In this document: positions 1-9,513 of the stretch, piece after piece
Layout: each line of letters begins with the position of its first letter
Position numbering within the stretch: the first letter of the stretch is position 1
Assembly (NCBI RefSeq): GCF_013369335.1
Contig: NZ_SZQJ01000003.1
Location: 175,052-239,051, forward strand
Direction: 5' to 3'
Length of the DNA: 64,000 nt
DNA from: Vibrio sp. JPW-9-11-11
GTDB taxonomy: Bacteria; Pseudomonadota; Gammaproteobacteria; Enterobacterales; Vibrionaceae
Notes under the pieces: model-generated
Told to the model about the DNA's origin: nothing
What the model saw: the letters and a program-made list of their open reading frames with translations, nothing else
The model's database searches: none
Position numbers and translations under genes: made by a program

Positions 1-1
1 G

Positions 2-778
2 GGCATCCTGAATGTCACGCCAGACTCCTTTTCTGATGGCGGCAAGTTCAATCGTTTGAATGACGCTTTGCATCAAGCCAAACGCATGATTGATGCAGGT
101 GTGGCGATAATTGATATTGGCGGAGAGTCGACTCGTCCAGGGGCTCCCGATGTGGAACTCGAACAAGAGTTGCAACGTGTACTACCTGTCATTGAAGCGA
201 TTCGCCGTGAATCGGATGTGTGGATTTCGGTGGATACCAGTAAAGCCGAGGTCATGCGCCAAGCCGTTGATGCTGGAGCCGATATTATTAACGATGTTCG
301 AGCGCTACAAGAGCCGGGGGCTCTGCAAGTCGCGGCGGATTCTGGGTTGCCGATTTGTTTAATGCATATGCAAGGTCAGCCAAGAACCATGCAAGCCAAT
401 CCGCATTATGATGACTTGCTCAAAGACGTAGGTGAGTTTCTCGAGCAGCGCATAGCTGAATGTGAATCTGTCGGAATTAGTCGTGATAAACTGATCCTAG
501 ACCCAGGGTTTGGGTTTGGTAAAACCATGGCACATAACTATCATATGCTGGCAAATTTAGAACAGTTTCATCAGTTTGGGCTACCGATTTTGGCGGGGAT
601 GTCTCGTAAGTCGATGATTTTCAAATTATTAGAAAAAACGCCAGCGGAGTGTGTCGCGGCCAGTGTGAGCTGTGCGACCATTGCAGCGATGAAAGGCGCG
701 CAAATTATTCGTGTTCACGATTTTGAACAAACGCTAGATGCCATGAAAGTGGTCTCAATGGTACGTAATCACCGTTGA
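2..778 (+). CDS. folP: Dihydropteroate synthase (5' end outside window)
   Basis: Joins 4-aminobenzoate to the dihydropterin pyrophosphate in cytoplasmic folate synthesis; this is the sulfonamide target. The frame is open from base 2 with no start codon in view, and its first visible residues (GILNVTPDSFSDGGKFN) are the hallmark N-terminal motif of the family, so only a short N-terminal piece is missing. Later motifs fit as well: DIGGESTRPGA, then LDPGFGFGK, and near the end GMSRKS, which binds the pterin and phosphate. It sits 27 bp before glmM on the same strand, the arrangement also found in E. coli. Function is certain; only the true start is unseen. Confidence 0.97.
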   Translation, partial: GILNVTPDSFSDGGKFNRLNDALHQAKRMIDAGVAIIDIGGESTRPGAPDVELEQELQRVLPVIEAIRRESDVWISVDTSKAEVMRQAVDAGADIINDVRALQEPGALQVAADSGLPICLMHMQGQPRTMQANPHYDDLLKDVGEFLEQRIAECESVGISRDKLILDPGFGFGKTMAHNYHMLANLEQFHQFGLPILAGMSRKSMIFKLLEKTPAECVAASVSCATIAAMKGAQIIRVHDFEQTLDAMKVVSMVRNHR

Positions 779-805
779 GATAAGAAAAAAGATAAAGGAA
801 TCACT

Positions 806-2146
806 ATGTCGACGAAAAGACGTTATTTCGGTACAGATGGTGTACGAGGAAAAGTGGGGCAGTACCCAATCACTCCAGATTTCGTGCTAAAACTTGGCTG
901 GGCTGCGGGGCGCGTATTGGCTAAGCAAGGCACAAAGAAAGTCATTATTGGTAAAGATACGCGTATCTCGGGCTATATGTTGGAGTCTGCATTAGAGGCG
1001 GGCCTTGCCGCTGCAGGCCTTAAGGCGACGTTTACTGGACCAATGCCAACGCCCGCCGTTGCGTATCTGACGCAAACATTTCGTGCTGAGGCCGGCATTG
1101 TTATTTCTGCGTCGCACAACCCGTATTACGATAACGGTATTAAGTTTTTCTCGTCCGAGGGAACCAAACTTCCAGACGATATCGAATTAGCCATTGAAGC
1201 TGAGCTTGATAAAGAGATCGAGTGTGTTGAGTCGGCAGAATTGGGTAAGGCGACGCGCCTTAACGATGCAGCAGGTCGCTACATTGAGTTTTGTAAAAGC
1301 ACTTTCCCCTCTGAACTAAGCTTGGCGGGACAAAAGGTTGTCGTTGATTGCGCGCACGGCGCGACTTACCACATTGCTCCTGCGGTGTTTAGTGAGCTTG
1401 GTGCTGAAGTCATTGCGATGGGCGTTGAGCCAAATGGCACCAACATCAATGATCAAGTCGGTGCAACCGATGTTCGCGCATTGCAGCAACGCGTGGTTGA
1501 AGAAGGCGCGGCACTCGGCCTGGCGTTTGACGGTGACGGTGACCGAATTATTATGGTCGACCATCTCGGTAATAAGATTGATGGGGACCAAATCGCCTAT
1601 ATCATCGCGCGTGATGCTCTGCGTCGTGGTGAGTTGAAGGGCGGTGTTGTCGGTACGCTTATGACCAACCTAGGTATGGAAAATGGCCTGAAACAGCTAG
1701 GCATTCCATTCGTTCGCGCGGCGGTGGGTGACCGTTATGTCATGGAGCAACTGCTAGAAAAAGGTTGGAAGATCGGCGCGGAAAACTCAGGTCACGTCAT
1801 CTTATTGGATAAAGTCACGACGGGCGATGCGATTGTTGCTGCGCTACAGGTGTTGGCATCTGTGGTAGGAAGTGACATGTCATTGCATGACTTATCACAA
1901 GGTATGACGCTATACCCTCAAGTGCTAGAAAATGTGCGTTTTTCCGGTGACTCAAACCCACTTGAAGCCGACGCGGTAAAAGCCGCTGTTGCGACAGTAG
2001 AGCGTGAACTGGGTGACAAAGGGCGCGTACTACTGCGTAAGTCAGGAACCGAACCGTTGATCCGAGTGATGGTTGAGGGTGAAGACGCAGAGTTAGTTCA
2101 AAACTCAGCGCTGAAAATCGCCCAAGCGGTTAAAGAGAGTTTTTAA
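806..2146 (+). CDS. glmM: Phosphoglucosamine mutase
   Basis: Converts glucosamine-6-phosphate to glucosamine-1-phosphate, feeding UDP-GlcNAc for peptidoglycan and lipopolysaccharide. The protein has 446 residues, the normal length. The phosphoserine loop SASHNP is near residue 101-106, the metal-binding DGDGDR near residue 242, and the C-terminal phosphate-binding [12 protein letters not shown] is complete. AAAGGAAT precedes the ATG. It follows folP closely and is ended by a strong terminator. In E. coli, and as I recall in V. cholerae, the next gene is secG; here it is holD. Confidence 0.97.
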   Translation: MSTKRRYFGTDGVRGKVGQYPITPDFVLKLGWAAGRVLAKQGTKKVIIGKDTRISGYMLESALEAGLAAAGLKATFTGPMPTPAVAYLTQTFRAEAGIVISASHNPYYDNGIKFFSSEGTKLPDDIELAIEAELDKEIECVESAELGKATRLNDAAGRYIEFCKSTFPSELSLAGQKVVVDCAHGATYHIAPAVFSELGAEVIAMGVEPNGTNINDQVGATDVRALQQRVVEEGAALGLAFDGDGDRIIMVDHLGNKIDGDQIAYIIARDALRRGELKGGVVGTLMTNLGMENGLKQLGIPFVRAAVGDRYVMEQLLEKGWKIGAENSGHVILLDKVTTGDAIVAALQVLASVVGSDMSLHDLSQGMTLYPQVLENVRFSGDSNPLEADAVKAAVATVERELGDKGRVLLRKSGTEPLIRVMVEGEDAELVQNSALKIAQAVKESF

Positions 2147-2155
2147 GGTCAATAC

Positions 2156-2187
2156 AACTGCCGCCTAATGGTGGCAGTTTGTTTTCT
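2156..2187 (+). terminator. Rho-independent terminator after glmM
   Basis: A 10-bp stem (AACTGCCGCC / GGTGGCAGTT, one G-U pair) with a TAAT loop is followed by TGTTTTCT. It closes the folP-glmM transcript. Confidence 0.85.
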
Positions 2188-2204
2188 ATTCCGGTTGGCT
2201 TTTG

Positions 2205-2213
2205 TGCTAGTAT
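2205..2213 (+). promoter_or_regulatory. Possible extended -10 promoter for holD-rimI
   Basis: TGCTAGTAT matches an extended -10 element (TGn plus TAGTAT) and lies 28 bp before the chosen holD start, just after the glmM terminator. No good -35 hexamer is visible, so the call rests on the extended -10 and position only. Confidence 0.4.
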
Positions 2214-2241
2214 CGGCCCGTTCTCACTAATGGCAAATGGT

Positions 2242-2640
2242 ATGCAATCACAATCATTACAGTTTCTGCATGAAATGGGTGTTGATTACTATCAACTGCA
2301 TCACCCAGAAAGACTGGCGGGATATCAGGCGCCTTCTTTGTCTCTTGAACCAAACTGCCGTCTGTTACTGGTCGCGCCGCATTGCCCAACCGGGCCTTAT
2401 GCTGTTCTATTTGAGCGAGTGCTAACCAGCATCAATCTTAGTTTATCCGACGCTCGTCATATCGCACCTTACCAATTATCGATGTTGGGAGACCATCAGC
2501 TTGAATGGATATGGTTTGCTGGTTGTGAGGTGGAAGGGGTGTTCAACGCTAACGTATTAACCTCTCCCTCGCTCGATTTGATCGACGGTAATCAGCAACA
2601 TCGCCGAGCTTTATGGCAGCAGATTTGTTCCTATAAATAA
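2242..2640 (+). CDS. holD: DNA polymerase III psi subunit
   Basis: Psi joins the clamp loader and, with chi, links the replicase to single-strand DNA-binding protein. The protein is small and divergent (132 residues from this start; about 137 in E. coli). It is recognised by its N-terminal pattern (FLHEMGVDYYQL, like the E. coli QLQQLGITQWSL), by the nearly invariant C-terminal RALWQQICSYK, and by its overlap with rimI, as in E. coli. The frame is open from 2179, and an ATG at 2230 is possible. The ATG at 2242 gives the best match to the family N terminus. Confidence 0.85.
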   Translation: MQSQSLQFLHEMGVDYYQLHHPERLAGYQAPSLSLEPNCRLLLVAPHCPTGPYAVLFERVLTSINLSLSDARHIAPYQLSMLGDHQLEWIWFAGCEVEGVFNANVLTSPSLDLIDGNQQHRRALWQQICSYK

Positions 2641-3086
2641 TGAAAATTCTTCCTTTAGCCGAGACCCATCTTGACCAAGTATGGGCGATTGAAACTCAGG
2701 CTCACAGCCATCCTTGGGCTGAGAGCATGATCCGCGATTTACATTCTCGTGGCGCTTGCCACCACGTACTCGTCGACAATGAAAAGGTGGTCGGTTACTT
2801 CTATGCTCAGAATATTGTTGGAGAAATCACCTTACTGAATATCGCCGTTGACCCTAGTCGTCAGGGGCAAGGTTTAGGTAAAAAACTGCTCAACGGTTTT
2901 TTAGAGCTATGTGAACAGTGCCAAGCGGAAAGTGCCTGGCTGGAAGTGAGGGAAAGCAATTTCACAGCTTTTCATCTCTACCAAGCGTTGGGGTTTAATG
3001 AGGTGGATCGTCGTCGCAATTACTATCCGAGTGCTAACGGTAACCGAGAAGATGCCATCATCATGAGTTATCTGTTTTTCTACTAA
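2640..3086 (+). CDS. rimI: Ribosomal protein S18 N-alpha-acetyltransferase
   Basis: A GNAT-fold enzyme that acetylates the N-terminal alanine of ribosomal protein S18. At 148 residues it has the family length. The acetyl-CoA loop reads RQGQGLGKKLL (near residues 79-89), and the C-terminal motif FHLYQALGFNEVDRRRNYY is characteristic of RimI. Its ATG shares one base with the holD stop codon (TAATG), so the two are translationally coupled. It converges with the rocS-type gene on the other strand. Confidence 0.93.
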   Translation: MKILPLAETHLDQVWAIETQAHSHPWAESMIRDLHSRGACHHVLVDNEKVVGYFYAQNIVGEITLLNIAVDPSRQGQGLGKKLLNGFLELCEQCQAESAWLEVRESNFTAFHLYQALGFNEVDRRRNYYPSANGNREDAIIMSYLFFY

Positions 3087-3090
3087 CTCA

Positions 3091-5142
3091 CTACTTTTGT
3101 GCGGCTTTCATGACTGTCGGGGCAGGAACTTCGTAGAAATTGCGCTTAAAACGTTCGACGAGTTCTGACGCCGGTAGAGGCTTATCAAATAAATAACCTT
3201 GGAACTGTTCGCATCCTAACTGCTTAAGTGCGTACAACTCATTGGCATCTTCGACCCCTTCGGCGATCACTTCGAGATTTAGGCGTTGCGCAGTCATGAT
3301 AATGGTATCGACAATCGCTTGGTCACTCTCGTCCATGTGCAACTGGGTGACAAAAGATCGATCAATTTTGAGTACATCGACGGACAAATGTTTCAAATAA
3401 CGTAACGACGAGTACCCGGTACCAAAGTCATCGATAGACGTTTTTAATTGGTGCTGTTTTAGTTCCGCCATCTTCTCGACTGCGGCATCCACGTTCTCGA
3501 GCAATAAGTTCTCGGTGATCTCTAGCTCAATATCATGACCATCAATGCCGGCTTGAGCTAAAGAGTCGACAATGTGTTCAACAAAGGAGCTTTGCGAGAA
3601 TTGTAACGGGCTGATATTGATGGCGAGGCGGCGAAAACTCTCGGGTAAGATGCCTTCTTTTTGCCAATTTGCGTATTGATAGCAAGCTTGTTCAATAATC
3701 CAATTACCTATTTGGAGTATTTGTCCTGTCTCTTCTGCGATAGGCATAAATAACCCTGGTGGTAGCAACCCTTTCGTCGGGTGGTTCCAACGAATTAAGG
3801 CTTCGACACCGATGATGCGGTGGTTTGAATCGACCTGTGGTTGATAATAAAGCTCCAATTGGCCTTTATTGAGTGCTTCATGCAGTCCTTTCTCTATCTC
3901 CAAGAACGATTCCACTTGCGCCTGCATTTCAGGCTCATAGAACATAAATTTATTACGCCCGGCGACTTTTGCGCGGTAAAGAGCGGTGTCTGCCTGGCGC
4001 AGCACATCAATATTGGTGATGCCAGCCGAAGGGAATAGGGCAATCCCGACACTCACGGTGCAGTAGAGCTGATGATCATCGATTGAGTAGGGATTTGAAA
4101 TTAACGCCAGTAACTGCTTGGCAAGCTCTTGTGCTTTGTCTGAATCGACATTGGGCAATAGCAGAGCGAATTCGTCACCGCCGATACGCGCGGCGGTAAA
4201 GTCGGTTTTTAGCCACGCTTCAATCCGCATGGAAATGGCATTTATCAGCTTATCTCCAATCGTATGGCCGAGTGAGTCGTTAATGGTTTTAAATCGGTCT
4301 AGGTCAAGGTAGAACAGGGCTCCACTTTGCTGATTGCTGCGAGTGTCGTCGATGGCCTTGCCGAGCAGTTGCAGTAACAAGCTACGGTTGGCGAGCCCTG
4401 TCAGTGAGTCGTAGTAGGCTAACTGATTGAGTTTGACCTCGGCGGCCTCGCGCTCCTGCCACAAGGTATGAAAGGTTTTAGCCAGTTGCCCCAGTTCATC
4501 GTCTCGATATCGGGTCGGCGGCGGAACATCTTTGCTCGGTCCTTGCAGCGAGCGTACCCAGTCGATCAGGGTAACAAGCGGCTTAGACAGTTTTTGGTAG
4601 AAGAACAACAGCAGTATGGTTGTCAAAATAATGTTACGCAGCAGGTCAAACAGCAAAATTCGACTGGTTCGGCTAATAAAGTTTTGTGCGATGTGCTCCC
4701 CGTTGACAGAAAAGGTCAGATTGCCAACCACAACGTGAGAATTGGGCTGATGGAGCTCGGTGCTAAAGGTTGGCGTGGTCGGCGTTAAGTAAGACGATAA
4801 GGCTTCAATGAAGTTACCTTGGGTCGAGATATCACGCTGCTTCGAGGTGAGCGTATCGCCGAAATCATCAACGATCTCGACGTGATAGACCGCTTTATCC
4901 ATCATTAACGTAGAGGCGACTTGCTCGGCGAGAAGTTGGTTTAGATGATAGGCGGCTTGGCTAGCATTGGAGTAATTCTGCAATAGCTTAAACTGGTAGT
5001 GTTCTTGAATGCGTTTTTGCTCCTGATGGAGATCCACCAAAATATGATACAAGCTAAAACAGAGCCCTAGAATCACCGAGACTAAGAATACCGTTTTCGC
5101 CTGGCGAAACGCTAATGAGTTGACTTTTTTGCTTTGATTCAT
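3091..5142 (-). CDS. rocS: RocS-type GGDEF-EAL cyclic di-GMP protein
   Basis: An inner-membrane protein that controls cyclic di-GMP. Of its 683 residues, a first membrane segment lies near 17-37, followed by a periplasmic sensor region, a second membrane segment near 163-187, a HAMP-like linker, a GGDEF domain with an intact RIGGDEFALLLP signature near 318, and an EAL domain opening with GVEALIRWNHP near 445. EAL catalytic features such as the DDFGTGYSSLRYL and EVIAEGVE stretches are present. Both active sites look intact, so direction of activity cannot be read from sequence. Location next to prfC and length match V. cholerae RocS (VC0653), a phosphodiesterase affecting rugosity and motility. 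The symbol is by orthology and context. Confidence 0.85.
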   Translation of the reverse strand: MNQSKKVNSLAFRQAKTVFLVSVILGLCFSLYHILVDLHQEQKRIQEHYQFKLLQNYSNASQAAYHLNQLLAEQVASTLMMDKAVYHVEIVDDFGDTLTSKQRDISTQGNFIEALSSYLTPTTPTFSTELHQPNSHVVVGNLTFSVNGEHIAQNFISRTSRILLFDLLRNIILTTILLLFFYQKLSKPLVTLIDWVRSLQGPSKDVPPPTRYRDDELGQLAKTFHTLWQEREAAEVKLNQLAYYDSLTGLANRSLLLQLLGKAIDDTRSNQQSGALFYLDLDRFKTINDSLGHTIGDKLINAISMRIEAWLKTDFTAARIGGDEFALLLPNVDSDKAQELAKQLLALISNPYSIDDHQLYCTVSVGIALFPSAGITNIDVLRQADTALYRAKVAGRNKFMFYEPEMQAQVESFLEIEKGLHEALNKGQLELYYQPQVDSNHRIIGVEALIRWNHPTKGLLPPGLFMPIAEETGQILQIGNWIIEQACYQYANWQKEGILPESFRRLAINISPLQFSQSSFVEHIVDSLAQAGIDGHDIELEITENLLLENVDAAVEKMAELKQHQLKTSIDDFGTGYSSLRYLKHLSVDVLKIDRSFVTQLHMDESDQAIVDTIIMTAQRLNLEVIAEGVEDANELYALKQLGCEQFQGYLFDKPLPASELVERFKRNFYEVPAPTVMKAAQK

Positions 5143-5358
5143 CGTTTCGAATAGCTCCCTCTACTTCTTTAGTTATAGTTCATATTTATTGATAAATTAA
5201 TCTGTAAATAAAAAACTCGCCTTTTTCAGCCAATCGGGTGGAGGAAGTTGCCCCTAACGCGAATATGAGCGAAAATACCGCGCAAATTTGAATCGAACCG
5301 CTAGAGCTAGCGTTAAGCGCTCGTCTTCTCTAGCCTACAGACAGAAGAAGACCCTTTC

Positions 5359-6948
5359 ATGTCAAATACTCCTTTTGTTAGCGAAGTTTCTAAACGTCGA
5401 ACTTTCGCTATTATCTCGCACCCTGATGCGGGTAAAACTACGATTACTGAAAAAGTACTGTTGTTCGGACGTGCGATACAAACAGCGGGTACAGTCAAAG
5501 GTCGTGGTTCAGCGCAACACGCTAAGTCTGACTGGATGGAAATGGAAAAAGAGCGTGGTATCTCGGTGACCACCTCGGTGATGCAGTTTCCGTACAACGA
5601 GTGTTTGGTTAACCTTCTGGATACTCCTGGACACGAAGACTTCTCGGAAGATACCTATCGTACCCTGACAGCGGTGGACTCATGTCTGATGGTTATCGAC
5701 GCGGCAAAAGGTGTTGAGGACCGTACTCGTAAGTTGATGGAAGTTACTCGCCTGCGTGATACGCCTATCGTGACCTTCATGAACAAACTCGACCGTGATA
5801 TTCGTGATCCAATGGAACTGTTGGATGAGGTGGAAAGCGAGCTAAATATGTCGTGTGCACCTATCTCATGGCCAATTGGTTGTGGTAAAGAGTTTAAAGG
5901 CGTGTACCACATTCACCGCGATGAGACGATCCTTTACAACACGGGACAAGGCCACATGATTCAAGACTCTCGCATTATTAAAGGCCTGGATAATCCAGAC
6001 CTTGATGAAGCGGTGGGGCCAGAGTTGGCAGAGCAGCTTCGAGAAGAGCTCGAGCTGGTGATCGGCGCATGTCCGGAGTTTGATCAGGAACTGTTCTTAG
6101 CTGGCGAGTTGACGCCAGTCTACTTTGGTACCGCTCTCGGTAACTTTGGCGTCGACCATATGCTCGATGGCTTGACGGAGTGGGCTCCAGCGCCGATGCC
6201 ACGTCAAGCGAATGAACGTGAAGTTGAGGCGAGCGAAGAGAACTTCTCTGGTTTCGTGTTTAAGATTCAGGCCAATATGGATCCGAAACACCGCGACCGT
6301 ATCGCCTTTATGCGTATCGTGTCGGGGACCTATAAGCAAGGCATGAAGATGAATCATGTGCGTTTAGGTAAGCAGGTCAATATTTCAGACGCCGTGACCT
6401 TTATGGCAGGCGACCGCTCTCGCGCTGAAAATGCTTACGCCGGTGACATCATTGGTCTGCATAACCACGGCACGATCCAAATTGGTGATACCTTCACTCA
6501 AGGCGAATCTCTAAAATTCTCAGGTATTCCTAACTTTGCCCCTGAACTGTTCCGCCGTATTCGTCTGCGTGATCCACTGAAACAGAAACAGCTGCTCAAA
6601 GGCTTAGTTCAGCTTTCGGAAGAGGGCGCTGTACAGGTATTTCGTCCATTGCAAAACAATGACCTGATTGTAGGCGCTGTGGGTGTGCTGCAGTTTGACG
6701 TTGTCGTCGCTCGTCTGAAGGCGGAATACAACGTAGAAGCCATCTATGAAAGCGTTAACGTAGCAACCGCACGTTGGGTTGAGTGTGAAGATGGTAAGAA
6801 ATTGGATGAGTTCCAACGTAAGAACCAAACCAACCTAGCGTTGGATGGGGGCGACAACCTAACCTACATCGCACCGACTATGGTCAACTTGAATCTAGCG
6901 AAAGAACGTTTTCCTGATGTGGAGTTCCGCGCGACCCGCGAACACTAA
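5359..6948 (+). CDS. prfC: Peptide chain release factor 3
   Basis: A translational GTPase that removes RF1/RF2 from the ribosome after termination. Its 529 residues match the family. The P-loop is [13 protein letters not shown] near residue 19, the switch II motif [15 protein letters not shown] lies near 87, and the G4 motif is [19 protein letters not shown] precedes the ATG. The E. coli neighbourhood (holD, rimI, yjjG, prfC) is kept apart from yjjG, whose place is taken by the rocS-type gene on the opposite strand. Confidence 0.97.
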   Translation: MSNTPFVSEVSKRRTFAIISHPDAGKTTITEKVLLFGRAIQTAGTVKGRGSAQHAKSDWMEMEKERGISVTTSVMQFPYNECLVNLLDTPGHEDFSEDTYRTLTAVDSCLMVIDAAKGVEDRTRKLMEVTRLRDTPIVTFMNKLDRDIRDPMELLDEVESELNMSCAPISWPIGCGKEFKGVYHIHRDETILYNTGQGHMIQDSRIIKGLDNPDLDEAVGPELAEQLREELELVIGACPEFDQELFLAGELTPVYFGTALGNFGVDHMLDGLTEWAPAPMPRQANEREVEASEENFSGFVFKIQANMDPKHRDRIAFMRIVSGTYKQGMKMNHVRLGKQVNISDAVTFMAGDRSRAENAYAGDIIGLHNHGTIQIGDTFTQGESLKFSGIPNFAPELFRRIRLRDPLKQKQLLKGLVQLSEEGAVQVFRPLQNNDLIVGAVGVLQFDVVVARLKAEYNVEAIYESVNVATARWVECEDGKKLDEFQRKNQTNLALDGGDNLTYIAPTMVNLNLAKERFPDVEFRATREH

Positions 6949-7072
6949 TCTTCTTCGCCTTTGAGGCGATAACTTCGTTGACGGCGTAAACTCACCTTAG
7001 TCACGTAGCTTACTACGCTCCCAAGGTTGAGTTTACTTGTCGCCTTGTTCTAGCCCCAAAGGCTTTGAAGAG
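6949..7072. repeat. ERIC/IRU-like palindromic repeat
   Basis: About 124 bp of non-coding DNA form one long imperfect inverted repeat. The outer arms are CTTCTTCGCCTTTGAGGC and, at the other end, the complement of CTCTTCAAAGCCTTTGGGGC. The inner arms are GTAAACTCACCTTAG and CAAGGTTGAGTTTAC. The core, read on the minus strand, GGGAGCGTAGTAAGCTACGTGACTAAGGTGAG (split here in words: GGGAGCG, TAGTAAGCTACG, TGACTAAGGTGAG), closely resembles the ERIC core GGAGCTTACATAAGTAAGTGACTGGGGTGAG. Length and position, just after a stop codon between convergent genes, are typical of ERIC. It could fold in the prfC mRNA tail. Confidence 0.75.
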
Positions 7073-7117
7073 GTGATGAATAGCTGGATTCGAATATTGA
7101 TCGTCTACTACGGATGT

Positions 7118-7151
7118 AAAAAATGCCGCTTCAATTGAAGCGGCATTTTTA
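7118..7151. terminator. Bidirectional terminator between prfC and srmB
   Basis: A perfect palindrome of 13-bp arms (AATGCCGCTTCAA / TTGAAGCGGCATT) is flanked by A and T runs on both sides, so it can end both convergent transcripts. Confidence 0.9.
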
Positions 7152-7170
7152 TTGTTTTAAAGCGTGGCGG

Positions 7171-8406
7171 TTACTTTTTCTTCTTCGCGTTTTTCTTCTT
7201 ACCCTTAGCAGCGTTGGTCTTTTTCTTATCGTCTTTTTTCTTTTTCTTAAACACGGGCTTTTTGTGTTTTGGACGAAGCTCTTTGATAAAGCGCTCTTTG
7301 ACCTCTTCTTTGGTATAGCGTACGACTCGGTCCATCATAGGTTGATCGTGCGCTTCTACTAGAGAGATAGCGTTGCCTTTTTTACCTGCACGAGCGGTAC
7401 GCCCAATACGGTGTAAGTAGACGTCGGCGCTGCGTGGCATGTCGTAGTTGATCACATGACTCACATCCGGGAGGTCAATACCGCGCGCTGCCACATCGGT
7501 GGCCAGCAGTACGTTGACGGTGCCGTCGCGGAAACGACTGATCGCGTTGTTGCGACGATCTTGAGGCATTTCACCTTGAATCCACGAGCACGGGATTTGT
7601 GCTTTCTCTAGTTCAACGCGCAGCTCGGCTAGACGCTCACGGGTTTTGAGAAAGACGATCGATCGCTCAGCTTGCTCTGTGAGGATCTTTTTTAGTAGCG
7701 CTAGTTTGTGATTCATATCGTCGGCACGGTGATACCACTGAGCAATCTTTTTGCGTTCACGACGAGAAGGCTCGGCATCGATTTCTGCCGGATCTTTGAG
7801 AAGATCGGCGGTAAACCCTTCCACGCCTTTGCCTTCTAACGTTGCTGAAAAGAGTAGTGTCTGTTTACGCCAATGGCATTCTGAAGAGAGACGGTCGACG
7901 GTTGGACCAAAACCCATATCGAGCATGCGGTCGGCTTCATCAAGGATCAGCCATTCAATGGCACGACAGTCAAAACGTTCAGCGTTGATGTATTCCATCA
8001 AACGTCCAGGCGTTGCGACTACGATATCCTGAGTTTTACCTAAGATATCAGCGTGCTCTTGGTACTGAACTCCCCCAGTAATCGTGAAGATGTTCAGCTT
8101 AGTATGTTCGGCTAGTGCACGAGCTTGGTCTGCCACCTGCATCGCTAACTCACGGGTCGGAGTTAGGATCAAAACACGAGCTGGTCCTGGCTTGCGACGA
8201 GGAAAGTCTTGTAAATATTGCAGTGCAGGCAGTACAAATGCTGCGGTTTTGCCCGTACCCGTTGGAGCAGAAGCTAAGATATCTCGACCTTCCAACGCTT
8301 GCGGAATTGCCTGAGCCTGAACTTGTGTCGGGCGGCTAAACCCCATTTCTTCTATCGCGAGGAGTAGGTTAGGGTCTAACTCTAGGTCGGCAAAATTTTT
8401 GATCAC
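7171..8406 (-). CDS. srmB: DEAD-box RNA helicase SrmB
   Basis: An ATP-dependent RNA helicase for early assembly of the large ribosomal subunit. All DEAD-box motifs are present in order: the Q motif region GFSRPTQVQAQAIP, Walker A APTGTGKT, PTRELA, DEAD, SAT and HRIGRTARAG. Motif spacing and the N-terminal NFADLELDPNLL match SrmB. I place the start at GTG 8406, giving 411 residues: the upstream extension to 8484 is unlike the family, while GGAGACATCATA precedes this GTG. The last 40 residues are a very lysine-rich RNA-binding tail. It lies 88 bp downstream of trmN6 on the same strand. Confidence 0.93.
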   Translation of the reverse strand: MIKNFADLELDPNLLLAIEEMGFSRPTQVQAQAIPQALEGRDILASAPTGTGKTAAFVLPALQYLQDFPRRKPGPARVLILTPTRELAMQVADQARALAEHTKLNIFTITGGVQYQEHADILGKTQDIVVATPGRLMEYINAERFDCRAIEWLILDEADRMLDMGFGPTVDRLSSECHWRKQTLLFSATLEGKGVEGFTADLLKDPAEIDAEPSRRERKKIAQWYHRADDMNHKLALLKKILTEQAERSIVFLKTRERLAELRVELEKAQIPCSWIQGEMPQDRRNNAISRFRDGTVNVLLATDVAARGIDLPDVSHVINYDMPRSADVYLHRIGRTARAGKKGNAISLVEAHDQPMMDRVVRYTKEEVKERFIKELRPKHKKPVFKKKKKDDKKKTNAAKGKKKNAKKKK

Positions 8407-8494
8407 TATGATGTCTCCACAAGCTTGTTGGGGTGAGCAATAAATAAGGGGTCGTATTATAGAGTGTTCGGTGACAAGGATCACACCTTATTTT

Positions 8495-9202
8495 TCACAT
8501 CTTAAGATAAAACGCCTTTGTTAGCTGAACAAACTCTGCACTGTAACCTTGAGAGCTTGCGATTTGTAGCGTCTCATTCTGCACCGGAGATGGTTGCTTG
8601 GAGAGTTCTATCAATAGTCGATTGACGGGCTTAACCTCACTAGGTTTGACTTGGCAGTAACGGCTCAGATGCCATCCCATCTTTAGCGCCAACTGGATAA
8701 ACTGCCCTCCTTCAGCCGCAGGCAGAATAAAGTTTGCTTTGCCATCATGATTTAGCAGACGCCAACACGTACTCAGTAGGGCCGGGTGGGTGAGCGTATC
8801 TGTGTGTCTAGCCGTTGCTCGAGCTTGGTTTTTCGCTTGTTCACCACTCGTGAAATAGGGAGGGTTGCAGATAATCGCTGAATACGTTTGGTTGAAACAA
8901 TGGCTGAGCACATCGCCGCTCAGTAGCTTAAGACGCGGTCCCCAAGGTGAGTCTGCAAAGTTCTGTTTGGCCGCGCTGATCGCGTGTTGGTCGATATCAA
9001 TCGCATCGACTTCGATGGAAGGATAGCGCTGCGCAGCCATTAGGCTAAGTAGGCCAGTGCCGGTGCCAATGTCGAGTAAACATGAACATTGGCTGAGGTT
9101 TGCCCAAGCACCAAGTAGGACGCCATCGGTACTCACGGGCATGCCTGAGTAACCGCCCTCTATGTTGAATTGTTTGAACTGAAAGTTTTTGGTCTTTTTC
9201 AT
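8495..9202 (-). CDS. trmN6: tRNA1(Val) (adenine-37-N6)-methyltransferase
   Basis: Methylates N6 of adenine 37 in tRNA1(Val) with S-adenosylmethionine. The 235-residue protein has a Rossmann-fold SAM motif (LLDIGTGTGLLSLMAAQR) and the amino-methyltransferase motif NPPYF. It starts with FQFKQFNIEGG, close to E. coli YfiC. In E. coli yfiC and srmB are divergent neighbours; here they are tandem on the minus strand. I see no strong Shine-Dalgarno before the ATG. Confidence 0.9.
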   Translation of the reverse strand: MKKTKNFQFKQFNIEGGYSGMPVSTDGVLLGAWANLSQCSCLLDIGTGTGLLSLMAAQRYPSIEVDAIDIDQHAISAAKQNFADSPWGPRLKLLSGDVLSHCFNQTYSAIICNPPYFTSGEQAKNQARATARHTDTLTHPALLSTCWRLLNHDGKANFILPAAEGGQFIQLALKMGWHLSRYCQVKPSEVKPVNRLLIELSKQPSPVQNETLQIASSQGYSAEFVQLTKAFYLKM

Positions 9203-9513
9203 TTATTACGTTTGTCGGCAATCGTTTAAATATTGAGTTAATTGATCTGTTGTTAACGTCTTGTTTGGTGTTTTGTTCTAACTGTTCGTGGTTTGTAATG
9301 AAATATGAATAGCAAATTGGTCTGACTATTTTTATTAATGTAGTTATATATGCTGGATTTTAGCCTTATTTATAAATTTATATGGTGTTTTAATCCTTTG
9401 GGTTGCGACTTGATGAGGATTTCGTCATTATGCGCGCCTAATTTTAAGAGTGTGCGCTGTGTCGCAACACTCATGCAACACAACATTAATTAAAGATAAG
9501 TAAAGGGTCGACA
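9203..9513. other. AT-rich divergent spacer between trmN6 and brnQ
   Basis: 311 bp without an ORF. The left two thirds are very AT-rich, with a stretch of T/A steps around 9330-9400 that would suit bent DNA or Lrp-type binding, but no consensus site is clear. A 6-bp inverted repeat (GAGTGT / ACACTC) lies near 9448-9470. The AAAGGG before the brnQ GTG serves as ribosome binding site. Confidence 0.4.

Noticed and set aside
7751..8314. Plus-strand frames opposite srmB
   Set aside because: Shadow frames; the minus-strand helicase has every family motif.
8407..8484. Longer N terminus for srmB
   Set aside because: The extra 26 residues are unlike the family, and the GTG at 8406 has a proper ribosome site.
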